Source: a virus
DNA length: 48,375 nt
Strand: one strand, 5' to 3'
Virus record (IMG/VR): IMGVR_UViG_3300033984_000057
Span: 1-48,375 of that record
Position numbers and translations under genes: made by a program. Positions 1 through 12,100 of the stretch are shown here, piece by piece. Position 1 is the stretch's first letter. Each line of letters begins with the position of its first letter. The notes under the pieces were generated by a model. The model worked only from the letters and a program-made list of their open reading frames with translations. It made no database searches and was not told where the DNA came from.

Positions 1-2
1 TG

Positions 3-383
3 CAATCTGTAGTGAACAAATTTGTAGACAGATCTGATGTTGGCTTTGCAAAGTACGGTAAAACATTACGTGATGATCAATCTGATGTATTTGTTTGGCT
101 TAATCATTTACAAGAAGAATTAATGGATGCTACATTGTATCTTCAACGTTTAAAAGAAGAAATATCTACATTGCGTGAAGAAAAAGCATTGCTAAAAGAA
201 TTAAATGACATAGATGTTATAGATGCATTTGAAGTTCGTGTAAAAAAAAAGAAGCCTTTGAAGAATGGCAGTGGGCCTGGGCGTAGTGATATTTATTCTT
301 TTACTATAGATGAGCCAATAAGATTTATATCTGATACAACTAATAGCCATTTAAATCTTAGAGATATTCTATGCGGAAAGTAA
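3..383 (+). CDS. MazG-like phage protein, 5' end outside window
   Basis: The first in-window start is a GTG at 12, but the frame stays open to the window edge and reads naturally upstream, so the gene probably begins before the window. Near the N-terminus is a YGKTL segment followed by a helical stretch with WLNHLQEELMDATLYLQRLK, a pattern seen in phage MazG-like nucleotide pyrophosphohydrolase proteins (EELxDA helix). After that comes a heptad-like, charged helix and a basic KKKKP patch. By family, such proteins are thought to hydrolyse NTPs or dNTPs and so act on nucleotide pools; this is inferred from a short motif only. It overlaps the endonuclease gene by 13 bp and sits in the same plus-strand operon as the ribonucleotide reductase, which fits a nucleotide-metabolism role. 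The coding call is firm and the function is tentative. Confidence 0.72.
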   Translation, partial: QSVVNKFVDRSDVGFAKYGKTLRDDQSDVFVWLNHLQEELMDATLYLQRLKEEISTLREEKALLKELNDIDVIDAFEVRVKKKKPLKNGSGPGRSDIYSFTIDEPIRFISDTTNSHLNLRDILCGK

Positions 384-817
384 AAAGAAAGAAAGGTCCA
401 GTTGTAGCTAAGAAAGTAACATACGATGGAATCTCATTTGCATCAGGGCTTGAGAAGTATATGTACAAAGCATTGAAAGATGCAGATATAGACTTTGAAT
501 ATGAAGGTAGAACATTTGAACTTCTACCTTCATTTACTTTTGAGAATGCTTCAATAGAAAAACAATCGAACGGTAAAGGTGATTTTATAAACAGAGGCAA
601 CAAAAAAGTTTTAAACTTAAAGTATACACCAGATTTTATTGGTAAAGATTTTATAATAGAAACTAAGGGACGTGCAAATGAATCATTCCCATTACGTTGG
701 AAACTTTTTAAAAAGTGGATGATGGATAACAATGATGTAAGAACATTGTATAAACCCCAAAAACAATCAGAGTGCGATATTACAATTGAATTAATTTTAA
801 AAACCAAAAACAAATGA
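371..817 (+). CDS. T7 endonuclease I-like Holliday junction resolvase
   Basis: A 148-residue protein with the PD-(D/E)XK nuclease signature arranged as in T7 endonuclease I: Glu28 in the SGLEKYMYKAL helix, Asp88 in YTPDF, then Glu97 and Lys99 in IIETKGR. T7 endonuclease I is 149 residues, so the length matches. The family resolves branched DNA and debranches replication and recombination intermediates before packaging, and in T7 it also degrades host DNA. The N-terminus is very basic (RKVKRKKG), suitable for DNA contact. The gene overlaps its neighbours on both sides (13 bp upstream, 4-bp ATGA downstream), showing tight operon organisation. All expected catalytic residues are present. An alternative would be another PD-(D/E)XK phage nuclease such as a VRR-NUC-type enzyme, but spacing and size favour endonuclease I. 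Confidence 0.85.
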   Translation: MRKVKRKKGPVVAKKVTYDGISFASGLEKYMYKALKDADIDFEYEGRTFELLPSFTFENASIEKQSNGKGDFINRGNKKVLNLKYTPDFIGKDFIIETKGRANESFPLRWKLFKKWMMDNNDVRTLYKPQKQSECDITIELILKTKNK

Positions 818-1002
818 CAAAGAAAAAACAAGTATTAGATCCAACGCCAGAGCCAGAATTTCCAAGAGATAGATATTGGAGTATATCTATAGGATTATAT
901 CCCGGTATATTATTCGGAATTAGAACGTACATAGAACCATCATTTAAAACACATGTATTGTATTTGCCATTTATAGACTTTGCAGTAGAAATAGATAACT
1001 AA
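814..1002 (+). CDS. small hypothetical protein
   Basis: A 62-residue protein of unknown function. It starts with a basic stretch and a proline/glutamate-rich segment, followed by alternating hydrophobic and aromatic residues (ISIGLYPGILFGIRTY) that look like short beta strands and not a membrane helix. Its ATG overlaps the stop of the endonuclease gene (ATGA) and it lies 16 bp before the ribonucleotide reductase, so it is translated as part of the operon. I do not recognise a family. Confidence 0.62.
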   Translation: MTKKKQVLDPTPEPEFPRDRYWSISIGLYPGILFGIRTYIEPSFKTHVLYLPFIDFAVEIDN

Positions 1003-1018
1003 AAACCAAAAAACAATT

Positions 1019-2887
1019 ATGAGTTTAAGCTTAGACAAGCAAATTTTAAGTGACATTACAGTATATACTAAATACGCGAAGTATTTACCGGCTAAAGAAA
1101 GAAGAGAAACGTGGCAAGAATTAGTCACAAGAAATAGGGACATGCACGTGGCAAAGTTTCCTACAATGAAAGAATCAATAGAAGCTATTTATGAAAATTT
1201 TGTATTCAATAAAAAGGTTTTACCTTCGATGCGAAGCTTACAGTTTGGTGGTAAAGCTATTGAGCTTAATAATGCTCGCATTTATAACTGCGCTTTCTTA
1301 CCTGTTGATAGTATTCATAGTTTTTCTGAGACTATGTTTCTATTGCTTGGAGGTACTGGCGTTGGCTATTCGGTCCAACAACATCAAATTGAGAAATTGC
1401 CTGAAATTAGAAAACCTAATTATGATCGCAAGAAAAAGTATGTAGTTCAGGATTCTATTATTGGCTGGGCAGATGCGGTTAAAACTTTATTCAAATCTTA
1501 TACAGGCGCAATGACTTCTCATATAGAATTTGATCTTTCTGATATTAGACAAAAAGGAGCATTGCTTGTTACAGCAGGTGGCAAAGCACCAGGCCCGGAA
1601 CCATTGCGAATTGCATTAGTTAAAGTTGAAGCTATCTTAAGAACAAAAGAAGATAGATCTAAGCTTACAGATATTGAGTGTCACGATATTCAGTGTCATA
1701 TTGCCGATGCCGTTTTAGCTGGAGGCATTCGTAGAGCAGCAATGATCTCGTTGTTTGACTTAGATAGCAATGCAATGCTAAATTGCAAAGCTGGGAATTG
1801 GTGGGAAGACAATCCGCAAAGAGGTAGATCAAATAATTCAGTAGTACTTTTAAGACATAAAATTGATAAGAAAACATTTGACAAAGTTTGGGAGCGTATT
1901 GAAGCTTCTGGATCGGGCGAGCCAGGCATTTACCTTACTAATGATAAAGATTGGGGTACTAATCCTTGTTGTGAGATTGCTTTACGTCCTTATCAGTTCT
2001 GTAATTTAACAGAGATTAATATGGCTGATATTGAAAGTCAAGAAGATTTTAATGCAAGATCATCGGCCGCTTCATTTTTAGGCACATTGCAAGCATCGTA
2101 TTCAGACTTCCATTATCTACGAGATATATGGAGAAAAAACACAGAAAAAGACGCGTTACTTGGAGTATCAATGACAGGTATTGCATCAGAATATAACTTA
2201 AAATTGGATTATGAAGAAGCTGCTCAAGTGGTTAAAGATACAAATAATGTCATTTCTGCCGCCCTTAACATCAACAGGGCAGCTAGAACGACGGCCGTCA
2301 AGCCTGCTGGAACTACTTCTTTGGTTTTGGGTACTAGCAGCGGCATTCATGCTTGGCATAACGATTATTATATCCGTCGTATGCGCTTAGGTAAGAATGA
2401 AGCAATCTATTCTTATCTTGCAATAAATCATCCAGAACTGTTAGAAGATGAATATTTTAATCCAACATTACAGTCAGTTATATCTGTGCCACAGAAAGCT
2501 CCTAATGGCGCTATAACACGATATGAATCTACATTAGATCTATTAGAACGTGTTAAATTGATTTCTAAAGATTGGGTTAAGGTTGGTCATAATAAAGGCA
2601 ACAATACTCATAATGTTTCTTGTACAGTTTCAGTTAGAGATGATGAATGGAAGATCATTGGTGAGTGGATGTGGGCAAATAAAGATTACTACAATGGATT
2701 ATCTGTATTGCCTTACCACGGCGGAACATATAAGCAAACACCATTTGAAGATTGTACTAAAGAAGTATACGAAGAGATGATGTTAAAACTTAAAGATATT
2801 GATTTGTCTAAAGTAATTGAAATACAGGATAATACTAATTTTAGCGAGTCTGTTGCATGTGGGCCCGCTGGTTGTGAAATAACTTAA
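1019..2887 (+). CDS. adenosylcobalamin-dependent ribonucleoside-triphosphate reductase (class II)
   Basis: A 622-residue enzyme that reduces ribonucleotides to deoxyribonucleotides for phage DNA synthesis. Visible signatures are: Cys91 in NARIYNCAF (first redox cysteine), GGTGVGYSV at about 111-119, AGGIRRAAMISL at about 234-245, the finger loop N315-P-C-C-E319 (thiyl-radical Cys317 and Glu319), Cys328 in FCNL (partner redox cysteine), and a KPAGTTSLVLGTSSGIH phosphate-binding loop. The C-terminus carries Cys614 and Cys619 with four residues between, as in the Lactobacillus leichmannii enzyme (C731/C736), where this pair re-reduces the active site. There is no N-terminal ATP cone and no small-subunit gene nearby, as expected for a monomeric B12-dependent class II enzyme. 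It is shorter than the roughly 740-residue cellular reductase. An unusual second cysteine follows the radical cysteine (NPCCE where most enzymes have NPCGE). Confidence 0.93.
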   Translation: MSLSLDKQILSDITVYTKYAKYLPAKERRETWQELVTRNRDMHVAKFPTMKESIEAIYENFVFNKKVLPSMRSLQFGGKAIELNNARIYNCAFLPVDSIHSFSETMFLLLGGTGVGYSVQQHQIEKLPEIRKPNYDRKKKYVVQDSIIGWADAVKTLFKSYTGAMTSHIEFDLSDIRQKGALLVTAGGKAPGPEPLRIALVKVEAILRTKEDRSKLTDIECHDIQCHIADAVLAGGIRRAAMISLFDLDSNAMLNCKAGNWWEDNPQRGRSNNSVVLLRHKIDKKTFDKVWERIEASGSGEPGIYLTNDKDWGTNPCCEIALRPYQFCNLTEINMADIESQEDFNARSSAASFLGTLQASYSDFHYLRDIWRKNTEKDALLGVSMTGIASEYNLKLDYEEAAQVVKDTNNVISAALNINRAARTTAVKPAGTTSLVLGTSSGIHAWHNDYYIRRMRLGKNEAIYSYLAINHPELLEDEYFNPTLQSVISVPQKAPNGAITRYESTLDLLERVKLISKDWVKVGHNKGNNTHNVSCTVSVRDDEWKIIGEWMWANKDYYNGLSVLPYHGGTYKQTPFEDCTKEVYEEMMLKLKDIDLSKVIEIQDNTNFSESVACGPAGCEIT

Positions 2888-2896
2888 TAAATAAAT

Positions 2897-3106
2897 ATGA
2901 AAGAACAAACTTTATTAGAAATGAAAAACAAAGTAGAAGCTATGACAAGAGTTCTACAACAGGTTATTAATGAGCAACAATTTATTACAACACTTGCTTC
3001 AGGAACACTTGAAGCAGTTAAGTTGTTGCCAGGTTATGACGATGCTATTAAGCAATTAACCGAAAAAGCAAAAGTTCCATTAGAGGAACCTAAATTAGAA
3101 ATTTAA
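2897..3106 (+). CDS. small helical hypothetical protein
   Basis: A 69-residue protein predicted to be almost all helix, with an amphipathic N-terminal half (MKNKVEAMTRVLQQVINE) that could form a coiled coil. It starts 9 bp after the reductase stop and is the last gene of the plus-strand operon before the terminator at 3113-3149. No family is recognised. Its position suggests a role alongside nucleotide metabolism, but nothing in the sequence proves it. Confidence 0.65.
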   Translation: MKEQTLLEMKNKVEAMTRVLQQVINEQQFITTLASGTLEAVKLLPGYDDAIKQLTEKAKVPLEEPKLEI

Positions 3107-3112
3107 TTAAAT

Positions 3113-3149
3113 AAAAAAAAGGGGCACTAATTAAAGTGTCCCTTTTTTA
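3113..3149. terminator. bidirectional intrinsic terminator between convergent operons
   Basis: An eight-pair stem (GGGGCACT at 3121-3128 against AGTGTCCC at 3135-3142, one G-U pair) has a six-base loop and is flanked by an A-run on the left and a T-run on the right, so it can act on both strands. It lies just between the end of the plus-strand reductase operon and the end of the minus-strand giant gene. Confidence 0.85.
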
Positions 3150-3182
3150 TTTATGGATTGTTAGGTATGGTGCCTATTCTTA

Positions 3183-6100
3183 TTAACCCATTTTTCTTTT
3201 TCTTTTCTTAATTTTTGCTTCTCTGCGTTTTATAGCGGCTTCTCTTTTTATTCTCATTCTTTCGACCATTGGCAAAGCTCTGATAGAATCTTTTGTACGT
3301 TCTCTTGTTTCAGCTCCTTTAATTTTACCTTCTTCTTTACGAACTTCTTTTGCTTTAGCTTCTATAGCAACGTCACCTCCTGTTTCTTCAATTCCAACAC
3401 TTCTAGGGTTCCATCCTAATCCAACCATTACACGTTGCCATGCTTGATTTTGTGAGTTAAACATTTGAGAAGTATTTTCTACTTTATTAACAAGCCTTTC
3501 CATAGGGAAATTAACAGTTGCCTCAACTCCTTTACCAACTATAGAATACATTGGGCCTAAGTGAACTCTTCCATCTTGCATAACACCCCAACCTCTTTCT
3601 TTTATAAGGTCTTTATCAAACTTTGTTTGTTGTAGTCCACTGTATATTTTTCTTACTTTAGATCCAATTGGTGGAGATATATTTGTAGCTTCCAATACTA
3701 CTTTTGTATAATCCGCTTTATACCCTTTTGGTTCCTCTTCCATGTATTTCTTAATTACATTTTTCAATGTAACCAATACACCACCAAGCAATCCAGTACC
3801 TCTTACAACGGAGTCAACAACACCGCTTGCTACTTCTATTATTTTTTTATCTTTTTCTTTTAATCTTTTCTTTTTAACCTCGTCTTCTTCGTCTTCATCA
3901 TGGAATAATACTGCGAACAATCCTTGTTGTAATACAGAAAACATTAAGTTTTGTATTGCAAGATAATAAGTTATTTTTGCAATATGTGTTTTAGCATCAC
4001 CTCTACCGTTTTTAAGATCTAAGAAAGATTTCTTAACTATCCTTGATTGTTGCATTGCCGTATTCTGGAATGTTAATAACAATCTACCAGCACCGCTTGC
4101 TTGTTGTTTAGATATGTCTCTAGGATCACCTGATTGTTGTGTTTCATCAGATACTTTAGTAAAATCACTCCATGCTGCAGCTTCTGCTTCTTGCTCTGTT
4201 AACCCTTCTTTTAAGTAAGATTTAATTCTATTTCTATAAAATGGAGCCCCCCCTGATGCAATAGCAAAACTATCTGCTAATTGCGTTGGCGTATATCCAA
4301 TCTTTAATAAGTATGATATTACAGCTGTTGGTTTATTACGGCTAGTAGCTGCAGCATTAGCAATTTCAGCAGCAGCAACATCTTCTTTAAGACCACCGCG
4401 TCTTTCTTTCATTTTATCTGAATTCCAAATGCGTGCAAAATCTGCCCAATATTGTGGTTGATTAGCAAAAGCCGCTCCAGCTGCTATAGGATTGTTATCT
4501 CTTAAGTTTAAGAAATTGACTGCTCCTATTAGTTGCAATGCAGCAGATCTTGTATTTAAGAACATTATAGTTCCTGTAGATCCGCTAACCCAATCAAGCC
4601 ACTTATTAGTTATCTTATCTTTACCTTGACTTCTATTTTTACCAGTGGTCATTCTATATAAAACATCTTCTATAGACTCTCTAACATCAGTTCCGTATAT
4701 AGCTTCAACCTTATTAATGTTAGGTCCAACTAATTTACCATTATCCCATTTACCAAACATCTCTTGAGCATTGTCAATAAACTCTGCTAAGAATTGTTTT
4801 CTACCATCGCCTTCTGTTAAGTTGTGAAGATCAGATATAATTGTACTCGCGTCCCAGTTTTCGCCAGGTTTAACCCAACCATTTCCTTGTCTACCAAGCA
4901 CAACTAATCCAGACATAAAGTCATATAATTCTGTATCATTATTAACTAAAGAAGTTAGCTCGCTTGTATCGCGTTTGGATAGCCCTGGGATCTCCACATC
5001 TGATCCATTCCACATTGCAACACGCAAAGCTTGATCGTATGTAAAGTTTCCATCTGGGGTCAATTTTTCAAGCTTCTTTGCAATACCTGGAAATGCTTTT
5101 ATTAACTCCTTATAATTGTTTTTAATAGATTGTCTCGCAGCATCCATCAAATCATTACCATTAGCATAAGGTTTTAACAATGCATCCGAAAAGAATTTCA
5201 TTTGCGCTTCACCTTCAATACCTTTACCTAAGAAATTATATAATAATAATTCAAAATCCGCTGCTGATGCTGGAACATATAGATCAAATAAGTTTTTATT
5301 TGCTCCTTTTCTTTTTGCTACAATGTCAGAGTATTCAATTGCAGGGCCAATGCCTGTATTCTTAGATATTATCTTATTGAATTCTGAAGATATAGTTTTA
5401 CTAAATTTAATCTTTGCTTGTTGTATAGGTGATTTTATGTCAACAACATTTAAAACATTTTTAACTTGGTTGTTTTGATTATTAAATGTTTCTATATTTC
5501 CAGCAGTGCCTTTTTTTGAAATTATATATACTCCATTATCGTAAAAAGAATTCCACCCAATTTTATTAGCAATAACATTTGCCATTGCATTATATAGTTT
5601 TCTTCTACTTGGCTCTTTTGCTGCAAAAACAAATGTTTCAATATTTTTATTTTTTGCATATTCTATTACCCCATTTATAACAACTCCAAATACTTCTGCG
5701 GCATTTCCAGTTCCTGTTATTTCTGTACCACCTTTATATCCTTCAAATATTAATTGATAAGTTTTACCTGTTCTTTCTTGTAATATATCGTCTTTATTAA
5801 GATTATATTTTTCTATTAATGTATTTATAGTAGGAATTAATAATTCAGGATAATCAATATAAGCGGAATCCGCTAATTCTATTTTGTATGATTTGCCTTT
5901 AACTTCAAAATCAGCAAAACTTGAATCTTCATAATAAGTCCACTTTAAATCTTGTTTAGAAGTTAAAGAAAACTTAACCATTGCTTGTTGCACTTTTGAA
6001 TCTACTCCCGAAATATTTAAAGCTTTCTTAACTGCCTCAACGTTTTGTATCGCATCATCAGCAAAGTAAAAGTCATTATATCCTTCTGCCGCTTTTGCAG

Positions 6101-9100
6101 TCATCCAATCCGCTTTTGATTGTGCTAAACTGCTTCCTAAACCAGTTATATTTTCCAAAGGTATATCAATACCAATAGAAGATAAAAACTCATGAATTGG
6201 ACCCGCGGCATTAGCAGGACGAGCCGTAAGTATAAAAAAGTTTTCAGGACCAAACTTGCCAATCATTTTCTTCATCTTTTCAACCATTGGGCCTGGTTTT
6301 CCATCAACAACTTTACTAAATTCAGAGAAGTCAAATACCGCTCCAGCATCTAACATATCCCCGCCTTCTTTAGCAAACTCTTCCGCATTCAATTTACCAG
6401 TCGACCCATCAGACATTGTGTATAGCACACTCCCTGAAGTTAAACCAACAGTATCATCAAAGTCAAAAACAGAAATACCCTTTAACGTTTTAGACGGCTG
6501 AATAGATTTAACTACTGCAGATATTGTTTCATTATTAAGGCGAGTTTGCCTTGCTCCAATTCCAGCAGTAGCCTCTTTAACTAATCTATCAAATCTTGCT
6601 TTTGACTTGTACATGCTAGTAATATCATGCAAATACTTCTTAAACGGCACTAAAGCTTCTACAAACTCTAAGTTTTCATTTCTATTTTTGCCTGTATATT
6701 TTAATTTAACATCAGTCAAAGCTTGATCAGCTTGCTTTGGAATAAGATTAATTTTTAATGTATTTATATAATTTTTTAGTTGAGGTAATGTAATTTCTTT
6801 ATTTAAATATTTACGTAATTCACTTTTTAAATCATTTATTGTAGTATTATGTTCTAATATTACATCTTTAGCTTTTAAATTACTAGTATAAAACCCCATT
6901 TTATACATTTTTCTTAAAGACCCTTGCATATCAGTCCCTAACAATGTTATATGGTTTAATCCTTTTTCTATGTTTTTAGCACCACCTAAATCTCTATAAT
7001 AAGTAAGTGTTTTTAATACATGATTTGAAGCTAAATCTGCCTCAGAATTTATAATATCTATTAATTTTACAACGTCTGTAGAATTTTTAGATAAAACAGT
7101 TTTTATGTTTGTAATCGGCATATAAGAATCAATTCTTTTGCTATCTACAAATATATAAGATCTAGGTTCACCATTAACTATTTTTTCTTCAATACTAATT
7201 ATATTGTCATTGAATAATTGATTTGTTTTTTCTATCCCTAGTATTTTGTCAAGAGCTGGCTGTAGTACGTATGTAAGGTATTCCTTATTAGTCGTTATAA
7301 AATTACCGCTATTTGTTTTGTAGGATTTAACTTCAGCTCTTAAAAAAGTTGTTAATTCTTCTATTAATTTTTTATCATTACTTTTATTTGCTTTTATCAA
7401 TCTTTCTAAAGCTTCTTCAGATTCAATAGACCCAAGTCTATTAGCTAAAGATCCTAGATTTTCTTGTTTAGCAGCCTCTAACCTTCTAGCGTAAATTAAA
7501 TATTGACTTAATACAGGCGATTTAGTTTTAAAATTTATATCTCTTTTATCATAACCTAAATAAGTCTTTATTGTACTATATTCATTAGGTGTTAATGTTT
7601 TAATCCAATCAAATAAATCAGTCTTTGCTTCAGAGATAGCTAGTTTTTCTTTTGCGCTTTTTGAATATTTTACATTACCTCTTTCCGCTTGTCTTATAAC
7701 CTCTATAGCAAACGTGCCTGTAATTTCTACACCTTGGCGCTCTTGATTTGCTTTGAAAGCTTCTGATATTGGACCATCATTTTCAATGTCCTCATTAATA
7801 ATGTCAAAGGCGGTTTCCTCTGCAACAGCTTTTGCTAAAGATTCTTTTCTACCTCTTAATGGATTGCCATCTGGCCCAATTATTTGATCAAGAAATTGCG
7901 AGTCTGATATATTATTATTAACATTAGGTAATCTTCTAACTAATTCCGCCCCTGAAGTTCTTCCTGCTTGATCTGTTGTCGTTTTCTCTCTATCAATCTT
8001 TTTTCCAACCCAATCTGGAAAGTTAGTCCATTTGCCATCAATTTGTTTTTGAATAGCAATAGGCATTCCTCCTTGACCATCTTTACCCATTAACCACGTA
8101 GTAGTCATATTCTCTAGAACATACTGTTTGTTATCTATTAACCAATTTTGAAGTTGATTATCTTTTTTACCACCCATTGCGGTTTTAACATCAATATCTA
8201 ATTGTTTTCCAACTTCGTCTCTAATTTCAGAAATTAAAGGCGTTACTGTTTTGTTTAATGATATTGGTGCATCAATCCTAGATTTTATTGTTCTAATTAT
8301 AGTTACAATCTTCTTTGTGACTGTTTCTAAGACTTCTGGCGCAAAAACTTTTGATTCTAATGCATTCTTATACTTTGGCTTTTCTTTTGCCGCCTCAGTA
8401 AATCCTTGATCGGCCGTTTCAGTCGCCATTAAACCTTTTTCTTCAGTCGCGTCTTTACTAAATTGTTTATCTAATATTCTTCTTGATGTGGCAATTGCTC
8501 TAAATGGCAAATACTTGTTTATCCAAGCTGCCAAAGGAATAGACTTATTATAACTTTTAATAAGATCCAAAATTCCACCTACTCCGGTTTCTATTTCATC
8601 TGTGAATAAGACTCTGTCAAATCCAGGAGCGTTTTTACGTTTATCTACTATTTTATTTGTAATAGGTTTGAATAGCTTTATGATATCGTACGCTCCGCTT
8701 TCTCCTTTTGTTTCGTATATTTTTTGAACTTTATCAGAAGATATTGACCCACTTTCGTTCTTAATTATTTCTTTAACAACATCTTCTTCGCTTACTTCTT
8801 TTTTAATTGTAGGCTGCGCAGTTGCCTCTTTTGCAATTGCTCTTTTAAGTTCGCCTTCTAATTTTCTAACTTCTTGATCGTATTCATCTGGATCATAATC
8901 CCCCTCATTTTCCTCTAAGTCTACAAGTTTTTGCTTAACTAATTCAACAGGTGATTTAGATAAAGCAATTTTTTCCGGGTCTCCTCCAAAAGCTTTTCCG
9001 GCAAATTTAATTAAATTAGAAGGTTCCTTTTTGCCAAAATGAGCCTCCTTATTATAATCTTTTATAAACTGGTATACATTTGCACCTTCATTTTCTTTGA

Positions 9101-12100
9101 ATTTTGGAGCCCAATTTGGTAACAAATTATTTACAAAATTACGCGTTGCATTTAAAGAATCTTTTGGCAATTCAACACCGTCTGAGCTTAAATCCGATAA
9201 TGCATTTAATGCTTCCTCGTAGTAGTCAGTGTCTTTTATTAATTCACCTTTTTCGTCTCTTAACCGTAACCCTTTTTTATCTTTCTTAGAATAACTAGCA
9301 TCAATACGAGCGGTTACTAAAGCATGCAAGTTAGCGTCATATTTTTCTAAGTAATTTAGTAGGTCTGCCCCCGCTTTGTCTACACCTTTTTGATCTATAA
9401 AAGCTTTTTTTACAGCTGAATGTAAAACTTCATGAGAACCAACTCCTGTTCTACCATTTAAAGCAGAATTTTTTATATGCACTAAAGCCACATCTTTAGT
9501 TACTTCAATGCCATTTGAATCTATCTCTGTAACGGTGGCATTAGCCCCTTCAATAGTTCCGTCTTCAATTCCTTTTTTAAATTCTGAAATTGACTTTGGA
9601 TTTGACTTAGCTTTGTCTGTTTTTTTATATGCTTCAACTATAGAGGCGTTTGCATCAGCTCCTTCAAAAGATAATAAGTCAATATTAACATCATTGTTTT
9701 TTGCAAATTCTTGAGCATTATTAATACCATCTTTTATAGCGGAGGTATAATGGTTTTCAGCATAATTTTCAAAAGCTTTTTGCTTAATTACCTTTTCTGA
9801 AACATTTTTTTCATTAGATAATTCTAACTCTTGTTTTGCTTCACTTAATAATTCTTGAGATTTAACCGCATCTAAATTATTAAAATTAGTGGCGATTTGA
9901 TTAATGCTAGTTTGTTGCATTTTTTTATTATACATACCATAGCCATTTGTAAGATCAAAATGGAATCTAGCTTCATTATTGCTTTTAATATTTTCCGCCT
10001 TAATATTTGGGTCTGTTAATAATGTTTCTCTTTGACTTATTAATTCATTAAATTTTCCTCTATAATGCCCTTCTAATACCTTTAATTGTGCAGGTTGTAA
10101 ACTGCCATCATTGACAGCTTCTAAAAAATCTTTATTTACGCTTCTAATTTGTCTATTAACATCCCCTATTTGAGTAGCTTGTTCTAATGTTAAATCAACT
10201 CCAAGCCTGTTTATAATATTGCTTTCAATACTTTCGCTTTCGTCTATTAATTCAGTTACTAATTTTTGTACCGCAGGAGTTTGCTCCGGCAAAGGTATAC
10301 CTTGATTTAAAGTATATCCAGATACACCTGTTAATTCACTTATTTGTTTAGCAATTTCTTGTATTCTTTTACTTTGTTTTTTTTCAGCTAATTCGCTAAC
10401 AACTGCTCTTTTTAATACCTTTACAGTATCTACTCCTCCAAACCCAGTACCCATTATACCACCTTGAGCAAACGATTCTAACGATTCAGTGGCAACATCA
10501 AAGAAGTTTTTATCTTCACCAAGGATTGCATAGTCAATAAAATTATTTGACAAAGTTGTTCCTAATTCAGATAACCCTTCAGTCTTAAAGTTTTTAATAT
10601 TAGTTTTCCCAGCCCAAATTAAACCTTCTTGTAACGTTTTTTTAGGCAATAATTTTGTAGCATCCCCTAAGCCCTTTAAAATTTTTAATGTTCCTAATAT
10701 TTCAAAAGTTACTTCCGATGCCCCATATAATGCTTTTGCCCCGAATTTTTTATATTCAGGTAAGCTTAATAATGCTTCATCTTTTGCTATCTGCTGTTCT
10801 AACCCCGCTTGTTCAAATGGATTAGTTGTATTTTTTAAATTATAATAATTTTCGCTTAGCCTTGTTTTAGCGTCTTCCGCTTCAATAGCCATTTGAGTAG
10901 ATTTACCGCCATAACCACTAGCAAAGAATAAAGGCATTGCTGCTGGCCCAGTAAAAGCCATGCCTATTGATGGCACATTATTTACTATTCCACTCATTAA
11001 CCAATTACCAGCGTCATCAAAACTTGTTATTTTGTTAATACCTACGGCTTTTTGATATTCTTTTTGTTTTTTATTCATCTCACCGGCTAAATAAACAAAG
11101 CCAGAGGTATCTCTTTTCATTACTTCTTCATGAGTAGAACCTGTTAAAATAGCACTGCCATAAGCAGATAAATCTTTTAATCCCACGCCCACATTAGCTA
11201 CGGTTGATTTTGTTGCTGTTACAAGTTGACTAAATCGATTATAATTTGCTCCAAAACTTTCAATAGCAGGTAACATAACCTCATTTGTAGTATTAGTTTC
11301 TGTTTCTAATTGCTTTTGTCTATCACCTAAATTATTTTGTTCTGCTTGTAAACTTAAAAATTCATCTTGCAATAATTTTCCTTCTTCAATTGTTTTAGAA
11401 GGGGCTAATTTATAGTCTTTAAATTTAGTTTCAAATTCTTTTGCTCTAACATTATAGCCGGCAATGGCTTGATCAAAGGCTTTTACGGCATGTTTATTTT
11501 CGTTTATTGCTTCTTGACCTATTATTTGTAGATCTTTTCTTTCTGATGGTAAAAGTGTCCTAGAATATTCTGTAGAAGCTCTTTCTATAAAATCAGATTT
11601 TCTATTTTTATCCCAAGCAATAATTTTTTCTTCATTCAGTTCGGGTAATATACCTGTTTTTTTCCAAGTTTTATATAAATTATAATCATCTGGATTTTCA
11701 AAATCTTGTTTTGTTATACCCGTATAAGCCGCTCCAAAACTTCCTCCAATTCCTAATGATGAAGTGTTAGATTGTAGGTCTTGCTCTAAATCTTTAAATT
11801 TAGCGACCATTGCGTTTCTAGCTTGTTTTGTTTTTTCTTCAGGGGCTAAAGAAGGAGGAGTTATTTTTGATAAATAATTTGGGTTTGTTTTACTTACTCT
11901 TTGCTTTGCTTTACTAATATAATTTATATCTTTTATCTCAGAAATATATTCGTTCATTCCCTTTTGATCTTTTGGATCAAAATCTCTACCAACTACTAAT
12001 TTTGCCTCTTCTCCACCCGTAGTAGGGCCTGGTTTTGCATCTATAAGTTTAAAATTAAAGGTATCTGAAAAATTATTTTGCGATACTTCAATTCCTAACC

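Noticed and set aside
358-831. Minus-strand open frame of 157 codons opposite the endonuclease
   Set aside because: It mirrors a gene with complete catalytic residues and has no family features; a shadow of the real gene.
6453-6475. RNA polymerase motif (DxDGD) in the giant protein at DFDDT
   Set aside because: The motif reads DFDDT with later LTARP and FADD, which is the HAD-phosphatase set, and not the catalytic loop of YonO-like polymerases.
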